Of a stretch of 64,000 bases of DNA, positions 46,080 to 57,167 are shown in pieces. The stretch is from Petrolisthes cinctipes (Eukaryota > Arthropoda > Malacostraca > Decapoda > Porcellanidae): contig JAWQEG010000286.1 of NCBI GenBank assembly GCA_033782935.1, positions 1,811,501 through 1,875,500 on the forward strand, in the 5' to 3' direction. A program made the translations under genes and the position numbers. Under the pieces are notes generated by a model. That model made no database searches. It saw nothing but the letters and a program-made list of their open reading frames with translations, and was not told the DNA's origin. Numbering within the stretch: the first letter of the stretch is position 1; every line of letters begins with the position of its first letter.

Positions 46080-47754
46080 CCTACTCGTGCCCTTTGTGCT
46101 GCCTCAGGATGTACCGTGCGGGTCTCGCCTGACGGACACCTGCACTGTTCTCCTCACGCACCCTGCTTCACTCCCTTGGGTTACGACCCTTTGGCGTGTG
46201 GTGTGTGCCGCCCCTGGGCTGAGTTGTGTCGGGTTACCTCCCCTTCTGCCCGCTCCAAGCTCCCTGCCCTTGCTTCTCTTCGTATGGCGTGGACGAGGGC
46301 TAGGAGAATGGCCCACAAACGAGACGGTTCTTCTTTGGCGTGGGTGGACCCGATTTTGGGAGCGGACCTGGGTTTATTCAGGACCCGTTACCCTTCTTCC
46401 TGTCTCTCGGAGTCTCAGGGGCTAGAACCTCCTGAGGCCCGAGAGATTGAGCCTCCTTCCCTAGGCGGTACTACGACTCCTTCTCGGGGCTTATCCCCCC
46501 GGGAAACGAGCGAGTCTGTCGCGCTGGTTCTCCCGACTGCCTCACCGGTACAAGGGCCCAGCAGGGAACCCCCAGCTTCGCCTCCTGCTAGAGCTGGCTC
46601 CTCAGGCCTCTCTAGAGGATGCAAGCGTTCAGCTAAAAGGTCCCGCCACTCCAGGAAGTCCCGTGCTCGTCGCCGTTCTCCTTCCTCCTCTTCTTCGTCG
46701 TCCTCTTCCTCTTCTTCGTCGTCGGGGAGCTCTCCTTCGCCCGCCCGCAATTCCCGCAGGGGTAAGCGGGGGGGGGGACAGCCCCTCGTCGAGGAAGATA
46801 GTTAAGATCTTCCACGCCCTTATTCCTCACGCTTTTCCTGGGGCTTCCGTCGCGCAGCCTCCGGCTGTCGTTACGGAACCCGCTCCTGTTCCCCCGCCTC
46901 CCGCTGCTGCTCCCGTCGAGGGCGCGAGTCCTCCCGGGGATGTGGGAGTCCTTTTCGTGCCTCCCGTTTCCCCGGGGCTCGAGTCTCCGTCGGGGGACGT
47001 AGCTGAGGAGTTGGTTACCTCCGCACCTCCGTCCCCGTCACCCCCTCCTTCGGGAGACGGATACCTTCCCTACTCTTGGTCTCTTCTCCCTCCTACCTGG
47101 ACCCACTCTTCGGAGGAGGGCAGACTGGTGGCTTGGTCTCTGGACACAGCTCAACCAGACGTGTGGATCCGGAGGGATGACGTCGTGGTGAAGTGGGGGG
47201 GCGGATGAGAAGGGCGAGGCTATTCCCTTCTACAAGGTCCGTCCTATCTCAGCGCCCGTACCCACTTCATCTAGGGTGTCCTCTGCGGCGACCCTGGACG
47301 CGATGGGTTTTCTGGTGGAGTACAGCCAGCTACACTTGTCCGGGGCTTGGAGGATTGACCGCTCCCACGGTAACACGGCTCTCCTCCTTTCTCCGGACGC
47401 GTACTTCCCGGGGGATAAGGGCGAAGGGGACCTTGACATTCCAGCCCTTCTCCTTAAGTCCCTGGACCACCAGAAAAACAACGCGCCCAGGAAGCCCCCT
47501 CCTCCGTCTTTCCCCGTCATCCTCCCTCATTCCCGGGCCCCCCCGGGCTTGAGGGAGTGCCTGTGGAAGACGGAGAAGGAGCCCCCGGTCCCCTATCAGC
47601 TGAAGGAGCCCGATGGTAAGTTGCGACAGGCGGAGTCTGCTACCCGTCTAGAGTTGGCCCACACCATCTCCACGGGAGCAGCCGCCTCGTTGATTAGGGA
47701 CTGCCTCAACGCCCTAACCAACTCCTACCACGAGATGTCGGGTGTACAGCTAGC

Positions 47755-47870
47755 GTGAGTACCTTACTCGTGTGTCATGTTTTTTAGGGATGCTGGGTAG
47801 AGGGTCTCTCTGTTACTCCCGGGTACTTATCCCCAGGTTCGCTCGGTTTTTCCTTGTTTACCCCTTACAG
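47755..47870 (+). other. Spliceosomal intron 1 in DIRS gag
   Basis: GTGAGT donor, TTGTTTACCCCTTACAG acceptor, 116 bp. Removing it joins GC|T into an Ala codon and continues the gag frame. Confidence 0.85.
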
Positions 47871-48131
47871 TGACACCCTCTCTTCCATGGCCACCGTGAT
47901 GGAGGGCGTGGCGGCGATGACGACCCACTTCATGCGGGAGGAGGCGAAGGCGTTCGCCGAGGCGAGACTGGCAGCCCGCCAGGCGGTGGCTAAATCTGCG
48001 CCGGAGATGGCACAGAGGGGAGTGGTGCGAGCTGCCCCCTTGTCCCCCGCCCTCTTTGACCAACCGGCGACAGACACGATCTTCGCCTCCCTCCCAGCGG
48101 TAATCAATTTACCAAAGCCCTCCACCTCCAA

Positions 48132-48231
48132 GTAAGTACCTCTCGTGTTCGTCTTACCCGAGTGGTCACGGGGGTGAAATGAAAGGATTTTCGGGTCTAC
48201 TTTGGTTCCTAATCATTCTGTTTGTCCGTAG
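48132..48231 (+). other. Spliceosomal intron 2 in DIRS gag
   Basis: GTAAGT donor, TCTGTTTGTCCGTAG acceptor, 100 bp. Removal joins AA|G into Lys and keeps the frame into the Pro-rich C-terminus; without splicing a TAA stop follows at once. Confidence 0.85.
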
Positions 48232-48465
48232 GCCACGTGCCCCACAGCCAGCCAGACCAGCCTACCAGCCCCGGAGGCCCTCTCAGCCCTCCAGGCTACC
48301 GAGGCCCTCCTATCCCACTCCCCCGAGAGCACACAACAGGCCCTCCCAGAGGGGCCAGCAGCCGTTTCGAGGAAGGGGACAGGGCTCCAAGTCCTACTCG
48401 AAGCCCAAGTCCTCCTTCAACCACCCCGCCCAGAAGGACCGCGCCACTTGAGGGTCCCACTCTGG

Positions 48466-50533
48466 GCTGCCTCACAGGGTGGTCAGCAGCCTGGCCCACC
48501 CACGGCTGGGCAGCAAGGATAATTCGCCAGGGCCTGTCATGGCCCTGGATTACTGTTCCGGTGAGTAACTGTCATCCTTACTTTCTGACATATGAATTAT
48601 GCCTAATCCCGTCCTTGGGCTACCGTTAGGTCAAAATCAGATTTTCCCTTGCGGTCAAAATCTCTGCCTCTCCTGTCATTCACCCCCCAACCACCCCCGG
48701 GTCCCTCGGGCCCCGGGGGATTAGGATTAACGGTACTCTCACTGACACCTGTCTTCTCCCGTTACAGCCACTACGTCTACCTCCTGCCTCAACCAAAGTG
48801 TCACTTTCGGTCGTCCCGCATGTGTTAGAAATGCGGGAAAAAGGGGTAGTGGAGCGGGCGACGGGAAGGGTCTTTCTTTCTCGTTTATTCACGGTCCCCA
48901 AAAAGGATCAGGGAAAAACGAGATTGGTGATGGACCTGAGCAAGCTAAACAAATTCGTGAAAACGTTACATTTCAGGATGGTTTCGGTTGCTCAGGTCCG
49001 CACAGTTCTGAGGAAGGGAGACTGGTTAGCATCCCTGGATCTCAAGGATGCGTACTGGCACGTCCCGATCCACCCCAGGTTTCGCCGCTTTCTGGCCTTC
49101 CAGGTGGGGACCGAGACGTTCCAGTTTACCAGGCTCCCTTTCGGTCTTTCTCTAGCTCCGCGAGTCTTCACAAAACTCGTGAGGGTGGTGGCATCCCGTC
49201 TGGCAGAGGCGGGTGTCCCCACCCTCATGTACCTGGACGATTGGTTGCTTCACGCCCCTTCCAAGGAGCAGGTAGCAAACAACGTCCGGGTAGCGAGGGG
49301 AGTGCTAGAGGAAATGGGGTTTCTGTTGAACATCCCCAAGTCCTCTCTCACCCCCACTCGCAAGCTGTGTTGGCTAGGAATAGAGTGGGACTCTCTTTCG
49401 GCCACCCTCTCTCTCGCTCCAGACAACGCCCGCCGGACCCTCCGCCACGTCCGCCAGGCGCATTTTTCCCGTACTTTCTCTCGCCGCCAGTGGGAATCAT
49501 TGCTCGGGTCCCTAAATTTCGCGGCCCCTGCAATGCCCCTGGGACGATTGAAACACAGGAGGCTGACGCGGGAGGTAAACCTCCACCTGTCCCCCGCACA
49601 CAGGGACCTTCCCAGGCAAGTGTCCCCCTCTCTCCACCGCCTCCTTCGCCCCTGGCTACGTCCCGGTGCCCTGCGTCAGCGGGTCCCCTGGGTGTTCCCT
49701 CCCCCGGGGATTACGGTGGCGACAGACGCATCGGACGTAGGCTGGTGATACCAGTCTTGCCTGGGACATCAACGGTGCGGGGGATGGAAGGAAGGGGAAA
49801 GGCTACTGCACATCAACGCCCGGGAGTTGATGGTAGCGAAGGAATGGCTCAACAGACACCCTCAGTTTGCCAGGATAGGCGTCCGCTTCGATATGGACAA
49901 CGTTGCGGCCGTGCAGTGCCTACAGAAACAGGGCACCGTACAGTCGGAAATTCTCCTGTCCCTGTCAGAACAGATTTTCGCAATAGCGGCCAAGAGGGAC
50001 ATTCACCTCTCGGCCCGCTACGTGCCAGGGCGGGAGAACGATTGGGCGGACGCCCTATCCAGGTTCAGGGGGACGTCAGTCGAGTGGCAACTGCGTCCCC
50101 TTGTGTTCGAGTCTCTCTGCCTTCGCTACGGGACACCGGAGGTGGACCTATTCGCCTCCCCATCCACGGCCCTACTCCCTCTGTTCCTGACTTTCTCATC
50201 CAGAACAGAGGCGGGAGGCCCGGACGCCTTCACGGAGGACTGGAACAGGTGGGGTCATCTCTACCTCTTCCCACCACTTCAGTCCTCCTGAAGGCGATCC
50301 TCAAGCTGCGCACTTTCAGGGGGAGGGTTCTCCTCATAGCCCCCCTCTGGCCAGCACAGCCGTGGTTCGGAGAGTTGTCCCGGTGGTGCCCGCATTCCCT
50401 TCAGTTGGGATCGGCGTGCCTCTCCAGCACCCTGTCTGCACCACTCCAAGCGTCACTGAAACTACACGCTTGGAGTTTCTACGGGGAGTCCTCAGCAAAA
50501 GGTTCACTAAGGAGACAGTGGACAAGATGTTGA
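48466..50533 (+). pseudogene. pol: DIRS reverse transcriptase-RNase H, one intron
   Basis: Exon 1 (to 48560) reads GWAARIIRQGLSWPWITVP and joins exon 2 (from 48768) as VP-PLRLPPASTK. Then LFTVPKKDQGKTRLVMDLSK, WLASLDLKDAYWHVPI (motif A), TRLPFGLSLAPRVFTKL (motif B), TLMYLDDWLLHAPS (motif C, LDD), GFLLNIPKSSL, and RNase H from TVATDASDVGW through FDMDNVAAVQCL to GRENDWADALSRF. A TGA at 49746-49748 interrupts just after DVGW, where related elements have Gly. After YLFPP (~50270) the frame shifts; LLKAILKLRTFRGRVLLIAP continues in another frame to 50533, overlapping the recombinase. No methyltransferase domain is seen. Confidence 0.9.
48561..48767 (+). other. Spliceosomal intron 3 in DIRS pol
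   Basis: GTGAGT donor, GTCTTCTCCCGTTACAG acceptor, 207 bp. Removal joins the N-terminal RT exon to the main RT frame without a shift. Confidence 0.85.
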
Positions 50534-51512
50534 GGGCTCATCGTCAGTCTTCGGTGCGACAATACGAATCGTGCTGGAAAAGATTCCAGGACTTCTTGCG
50601 AAGACACCCCTCCAGGGTCATCTCGGAGGACACAGTCCTGGAATTCCTCATGTGGCTCGCCGATTCCACCAACAGGGCCCTGGCGACGGTGCTTGCGCAT
50701 CACGCAGCCCTGTCTGATCCCCTCCTCCTGGGTTTTAACATTAAGGTTTCGGAGAGGCCTCTCTCTCTCCTGAGGATGGGGATTCGGGCAGGGACCGCAC
50801 CTCACCGGGCCCAGACACCCTCCTGGTCCCTTCATCGTGTCCTTTCCTACCTGACCTTCGAGGGGGTCCCTCTGGAGGTTTGTCACCTCCTCCAGAAAGC
50901 TCTCTTCCTGCTCGCCTTAGCTACAGGTTACAGGGCTTCTCAGTTGGCAGCCCTGACCCGTCACACAGCCTTTTCTTCAGTAACCCCTAACCTTACTTCC
51001 TTAACCATTTCCCCCTCTCCTGCTTTTCTAGCTAAGAACGAGCAGGCTGACGACAGAATTGGCCCTCTCGCAGTACCCTCGTTCCTGAGGGATGGAAATT
51101 TCCACCCCCTCTGCCCAGTCCACGCCTTTGTTGCATACGTGGAGGCGACGAGAGGGGCTTCTCCGGACCACCTCTTCTACAACTCTAGGTCCGGTAACCC
51201 TCTCTTCCCTAGGTCAATCGCTCGCCTTCTCTGCCGAGTGATAGAGAACGGGGATCCCGGACACGCCCCGAGGGCTCACAGCGTTAGGGGCATGGCCGCC
51301 TCCCTGCCTTCCTCAGGACTCACTCGGTGGAGAGGGTCAGGGATTTGGGGGGCTGGGCGTCCACTTCCTCCTTCAGGACGAGGTACCTGTTCCACTCGCT
51401 CTCCCCTACCCCCTGTGTGGCTATGGGTACTCCACCTCCTATTCCCCAGGGTCCCCGCGGGAGACACATGGGGGGGAGGGGCCGCCCGAAGAGAAAAGGT
51501 CGGGTGATTTAA
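50362..51512 (+). pseudogene. DIRS tyrosine recombinase
   Basis: SAM-like N-terminal region (SSVRQYESCWKRFQDFLRRH), then LFLLALATGYRASQLAALTR with the first catalytic Arg, HPLCPVHAFVAYVE, and AHSVRGMAASL with the HxxR motif. After this the frame is lost: a one-base deletion near 51308 puts the end (HSVERVRDLGGWASTSSF, then TRYLF with the catalytic Tyr) in the frame of 51327-51512. It would integrate the circular DNA copy. This copy is inactive as written, or the deletion is a sequencing error. Confidence 0.88.
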
Positions 51513-52092
51513 GTCCCGTCACATCATCCCATACCTCATCCACATCTTGTACAGCTTCATACTCATCCCCATTCTTTACGTGTACATATGGTGAAAGAGA
51601 GACTAAAATAAATTACATTGTTACGGAATTCTTGTGTATTCATTTTCCAAACAATTACTTAACTACGATGAGTGACAGGAGATATTATTACACAGGATAT
51701 CTGGATCCTAGTGTCCTCCTTCATCCCCTCGGGATCACATTACCTGAGCGAGGGCCATAGCCCTAACTCAGAAGACTTGAATAAGGGGGGGGGGGGGGGA
51801 AAGGGGGGGGGGGTTTCCATGGGCACCTCCCCCCTCCTCTCCTAGGCCCGAACCCTCGAGTCTACCTATAAAGACTTTATGTGTAACAATTCTGGTCTAT
51901 AACAGAATGGTCTACGGTTATATGGTATAAGCTACTTCTCCCCCACCACGGCTATTCACCTAGCCAGTGTCGGGAGGGGCGTTAGCTGCTGCCTCACCGG
52001 GCTCGGTTACCTTTCCTGCCCTCCGCTCTCAACCACTCTTAACTAGCACGTGATTGCCTCCACCTCACCTCCCACCTACCGCATCGCATGCA
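51513..52092 (+). other. DIRS 3' region before the internal complementary region
   Basis: Non-coding. Two long G runs at 51786-51800 and 51804-51814. AATAAA is at ~51608, a possible poly(A) signal for the element. Confidence 0.5.
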
Positions 52093-52195
52093 TAGCAAAC
52101 AGCTGTGCTGGTTTCACTATACCAATAATAGTGCATTTGTCGCGGCTTCTAGCCGCTTAAATTGTATTTATTGGTTGTGAAACCAGCACAGCTTC
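52093..52195 (+). repeat. DIRS internal complementary region
   Basis: First part is the complement of the left end (GTTTCACTATACCAATAA). It runs straight into the complement of the right end (TAGTGCATTTGTCGCGGCTT). It therefore reproduces the joined ends of the element, the template thought to allow circle formation in DIRS replication. Confidence 0.88.
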
Positions 52196-52244
52196 TACTG
52201 TCCCACCCACCTCCCGATGCGCCAGGCACTCACTTCTTTCTCAT

Positions 52245-52502
52245 TGGAGTGGGCGAGCGGTATTCAGCGGAGGAGGGGCTTAATACCTCACCTCACCACC
52301 ACCAGGTGGCTCCACTATCAGTACAGCGCCAGATTTGAATTTTATTTACTTCTGATGAACGTCACGGAATTGACCCTTCCAACCCAGATTATGCCTATAC
52401 GGGGCCTGGGCTTGTGAAGGGGCCTATTCTATAGCAAACAGCTGTTGGTTTCACAACCAATAAATACAATTTAAGCGGCTAGAAGCCGCGACAAATGCAC
52501 TA
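52245..52502 (-). repeat. DIRS right inverted terminal repeat
   Basis: Complement of the left repeat up to CAAACAGCTGT, then a right-specific extension TGGTTTCACAACCAATAAAT to GCGACAAATGCACTA. Confidence 0.92.
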
Positions 52503-53484
<982 letters not shown>

Positions 53485-55110
53485 GATAAACTAAAACCCC
53501 ATATGTTAAGGATACCAATGGAAACAAAATCTATGAAGATGATAAAAAGGAAAAAGCCTTCAGAAATATATCGAGTCAAGTTTTTAAAATCACTGAAGAA
53601 GAAAATGAGAATTTTGATGAGGAACATGAAAATACAATAAAGGAATGGATGCAAGATAAAATTAAAGACAACACCAAATGAAAGAGTTGACCTAGAGAGA
53701 ATACCAGATGCAGGAAAAATAACAGAAGTAGAACTACTACATAATTTGAGAACATTTAAAGAAAAAACACCAGGATTAACAGGTATTACTAAAAACATAT
53801 TAATGAATCTACCAGAAAAAGGGATTGATAAACTACTAAACATATATAATGCGTCATTATCAGCAGGATACTTTCCTGATGAACTAAAAAAGACAAAAAT
53901 GATTTTCATCCCTAAGGAAGGAAAGGACAATAAAGCAATCATTAACTACAGACCAATATCTTTATTAGAAGTAACCGGAAAACTATTTGAAAAAATCATA
54001 AACAATAGACTACTTACATATTTAGAGAACAACAATTTACTAAACACAAGACAACACGGATTTAGGAAAAACAGAGGAACACAAACCGCATTAACAATCA
54101 TCACTGATGATATAGCAAGTGTGAAAGCAAACAAAGATCATGTTAACTTAATTTTAAGAGATATCAAAAAAGAATTTGACAAAGTTTGGCACATAGGTTT
54201 AAAATATAAAATATTAAGAACAACACTACCATCATATATGAAACAAATCCTCTGTGATTATTTAACGGATAGACAAGTATACATACAAATAGGACATTAC
54301 CTGGGACCACCATTTGAATTAGAAAGTGGAGTTCCTCAAGGAGGATGTCTTTCACCAACCCTTTTTATTTTTTATACTTCAGACATGCCACAACCTACAC
54401 CATACAGCGAATATGTTGTATTTGCAGACGGTATCACACAAATAGTAGCATATCCAGGGAAAACAAAAGAACTTTTATCAATGCACACAAAAAACGCTAT
54501 TAAAAGCATAAATAACTACGAAAAGAAATGGAAAATCCAGACAAATGCAACTAAATTCAAAATAATACCTATAGGTAGAACAACCTCAGCTCCAGTAGTG
54601 GCAGATGGTGAAATATATGAGTATGCAACCGAAGGTACTGTACTTGGACTGAACATAACCAGAACAGGTTATAAAACCTTTATATCAGATAATATTAATA
54701 AATTAAACCACATACATACTAGATTATACAAATCTAATGGACTAACTGCAAGAAATAAGAGAAAATTGTATTTAGCATTAATGAGATCAAAAATAGAATA
54801 CCCACCAATTCCACAAGTAGCCATGACAAATTATAACTTATATTCACTTCAAATAATCCAAAATAAGGCAATAAGATTCATTAATTTAACATAAAATACC
54901 CTGATATAGTAAGCAATGAAGAACAACACAACCGAGCTAATTTACCAAAAATAAAAGAACTATTAGTGAATAGAGCAATAGATATTTGGAGAAAAATAAC
55001 AGCACTAGAACTTAATAATAACTTATATGGACTAACAACTAACTATGAGGGAACCAAACAGAATAACTTGTTCCCTATAAGTTATTTACATATAATTGAC
55101 AATGAATAAT
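53485..55110 (+). pseudogene. Family A non-LTR reverse transcriptase
   Basis: The longest family A copy. Linker (KITEEENENFDEEHENTIKE), a frameshift near 53675, then RT: IFIPKEGKDNKAIINYRPIS, QHGFRKNRGTQTAL, LRDIKKEFDKVWHIGL (motif A), SGVPQGGCLSPTLFIFY (motif B), VVFADGITQIV (motif C). In motif C the second Asp of the usual ADD is Gly, so polymerase activity is lost. The main frame closes at 54894; homology-like C-terminal sequence continues in another frame to ~55110. Similar in layout to family H, so probably the same clade (Jockey/Nimb-like). Confidence 0.88.
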
Positions 55111-55840
55111 ATAACTTATCTAAAAGATTTTATGTGGACAGAGACAAAACTGTGTACATAGCATTAAAAAGAAAAAAAAAGAAAAAAAATGAATAAAATA
55201 AAAAGATGAGGAGTAACTAGGAAACAAAAAAGTGAACTGGCCCTCCAAATAAAAGAAAAAACAAATAATAATAAATAAATAAATAAAATAAAGAGAAGAG
55301 GTGTAACCGGGACTCAAAAAAAGTGAACTGGCCCTCCAAGAATAAATAAATATACGAATAAAAATAACATATTTAAATATATATTTAAATAGATATAATA
55401 AAATGAAGAGATGTACCCGAGACAAAAAAAAAAAAAAAAAAAAGTTAATAAAATAGATTAAAAATTAAGTAGAAAACAAAAATAATTGAAATAGAAAAAT
55501 AAAGTGGTAATGAAAAAAAATAGGAGTAATGAATATTAAATAATATAGAGTGAGAGAGGGAAAATTGGAGAGTGAGAGAGAATAAAATGAAGAAATAGAC
55601 GGTGACAAGAAAACAAATAAATAGATAGACGGTGGCAAATAAGCATATTGAATAGATAGGCAGTGAAAAAGAAAGAGAATATTAAGCTTGAAACTTAAAA
55701 TAAACATGGCAGCAACCTGGTTGAGCCCAGGAACTTGTACACTACAACTATGTTTCTATTTCCTTACTAACCTCTAGTGATATCTATCACACATTCTTTG
55801 TTTTTTCCTCTTTACTCCCACCACCATTGCCATTGCCATT
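55111..55840. repeat. A-rich 3' region with tandem repeats
   Basis: Likely 3' UTR of family A: GTGAACTGGCCCTCCAA occurs at ~55231 and ~55323 within a ~90-bp unit that starts a third time near 55405, separated by A-rich tracts. The rest is purine-rich low complexity. Short ATTGCC repeats at 55826-55845. No gene supported. Confidence 0.6.
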
Positions 55841-55844
55841 GCCA

Positions 55845-56136
55845 TGAATATCAGAGGGTGCCCTTTACTGGGTTCAGGGTGAGTGGTCACTCTCTAGTAT
55901 GTGAGACAGGACGATGGAATAGAAGGGGTCGTGGCCGCTTACCTATGAATGAAAGAATATGTGAATGTGGTAGTGTACAAACAGAGAGACACGTCCTCCA
56001 GGACTGCCCACAAACTCAACACACTCCTGACAATCACCGGTTTGAGACAATAGAACAGGTGTCTTATGATAAGTATTCAATGGCTGAAACATGTAAAATA
56101 ATACACGATATTCTGTCTGTTTACCTGTAAATATGT
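55845..56136 (+). pseudogene. C-terminal zinc-binding domain of a non-LTR ORF2
   Basis: RVSGHSLVCETGRWNRRGRG, then CECGSVQTERHVLQDCPQT: a Cys-Cys-His-Cys cluster at the end of ORF2, same family as 58220-58507. It ends at TAA and a 3' UTR finishes GTGGTCAATAAAC followed by TCTATCTATCTG, entering the TG minisatellite at 56335. Strongly 5' truncated. Confidence 0.8.
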
Positions 56137-56334
56137 AGCAAGATATTATCAAATACAGATGGTTGCAGTAGCTAGGTGTAGAAGAGTACAAATAAAATGT
56201 TAGAGTTATTATTATGTTGGAATACAATTGTAATTAAAATGAGTAACAAAGATTAATTTAATATGTAATTATGTAATATGAATATATGTAATATGTAATG
56301 ATGTGGTCAATAAACAATCTATCTATATCTATCT

Positions 56335-56467
56335 ATCTGTGTGTATTTCTTCGTCTGTGTCTGTGTGTGTGTGTATTCCTTCCTCTGTGTGTGTGTGTGT
56401 GTGTGTGTATTTATTCATCTGAGTGTGTGTGTGTGTGTGTGTGTGTGTATTCCTTCGTCTGTGCGTA

Positions 56468-56504
<37 letters not shown>

Positions 56505-56945
56505 TCCTTCGTGTGTGTGTGTGTGTGTATTTCTTCGTCTGTGTGTGTGTGTCTGTATTTCTTCGTGTATGTGTGTGTGTGTGTACTCTTTCGTCTGTGT
56601 GTGTGTGTGTGTGTATTCCTTCGTATGTGTGAGTGTGTGTATTCCTTCATCTGTGTGTGTGTGTGTGTATTCTTTCGTCTGTGTGTGTGTGTGTGTGTAC
56701 TCTTTCGTCTGTGTGTGTGTGTGTGTATTCCTTCGTCTGAGTGTGTGTGGGTATTCCTTCGTCTGTGTGTGTGTGTGTGTATTCCTTCGTCAGTGTGTGT
56801 GTGTGTATTTCTATGTGTGTCTGTGTTTGTGCATTTTTTCGTCTGTGTGTGTGTGTGTGTATTCCTATATGTGTCTGTGTGTGTGTGTAATCCTTCGTCT
56901 GAGTGTGTGTATGTGTATTCCTTCGTCTGTGTGTTTGTAATATTC
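56335..56945. repeat. TG-rich minisatellite, block 1
   Basis: Variable (TG)n runs punctuated by TATTCCTTCGTC or TATTTCTTCGTC, repeated about 25 times. Long open frames rich in Val-Cys on one strand and His-Thr on the other are artefacts. Confidence 0.97.
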
Positions 56946-56999
56946 AAATGTAGACAATGCTGTGGTCAATAAACTAACTAACTATCTATCTATCTGTAT
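56946..56999 (+). other. Very short 3' end of the zinc-domain non-LTR family
   Basis: CAATGCTGTGGTCAATAAAC followed by CTAACTAACTATCTATCTAT: the last ~20 bases of the family's 3' UTR with its tail, placed inside the minisatellite. Probably an extreme 5' truncation. Confidence 0.65.
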
Positions 57000-57067
57000 A
57001 TTCATTCGTCTGCGTTTGTGTGTATGTATTCTTTCGTCTGTGTGTGTGTGTATTCCTTCGTCTGCGT

Positions 57068-57107
<40 letters not shown>

Positions 57108-57167
57108 TCCTTCGTCTTTGTGTGTGTGTGTGTGTATTCCTTCGTCTGTGTGTATGTGTGTGTATTT
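57000..57167. repeat. TG-rich minisatellite, block 2
   Basis: Same unit as block 1. Ends at GTGTATTTCTAG, where the next element begins. Confidence 0.95.

Larger units (their letters stand above)
46080..48451 (+). pseudogene. gag: DIRS gag, three exons, two homopolymer frameshifts
   Basis: The N-terminal Cys/His cluster (CAASGC, DGHLHCSPHAPC, YDPLACGVC) is typical of DIRS ORF1. A Ser/Arg-rich segment follows, with a Ser run at ~46680-46730, then a core: IFHALIPHAFPG, LDAMGFLVEYSQLHLSGAW, RLELAHTISTGAAASL. Exons are joined at 47754/47871 (QLA-DTLSSMAT) and 48131/48232 (STSK-PRAPQPA), both keeping the frame. The C-terminus is Pro/Arg/Gln-rich (RGQQPFRGRGQG) and ends at TGA 48449-48451. The frame breaks at a G10 run (~46767-46776) and a G7 run (~47195-47201), each consistent with a one- or two-base indel. 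Confidence 0.82.
45059..52502 (+). mobile_element. DIRS-type retrotransposon, 7.44 kb, with introns
   Basis: Inverted terminal repeats at 45059-45279 and 52245-52502, an internal complementary region at 52093-52195 and, in order, gag, RT-RNase H and tyrosine recombinase. There is no LTR, integrase or target duplication, as expected for DIRS elements, which integrate a circular DNA through the recombinase. GC content is clearly higher than in the surroundings. The outer right end extends beyond the left in the usual asymmetric way. Coding parts carry two homopolymer-G frameshifts, one TGA, and frameshifts near 50270 and 51308. DIRS1-like elements are known to be widespread in Decapoda. Confidence 0.93.

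Noticed and set aside
45557..46425. Overlapping open frames upstream of DIRS gag
   Set aside because: No DIRS or other motif; the typical Cys/His gag N-terminus starts only after the acceptor-like site at 46079.
49241..50533. 430-codon plus-strand frame rich in Pro/Arg/Gly across DIRS RT
   Set aside because: Its first part is an out-of-frame shadow of the RT-RNase H frame; only the last part (after ~50270) carries real RT-RNase H continuation, included in that entry.
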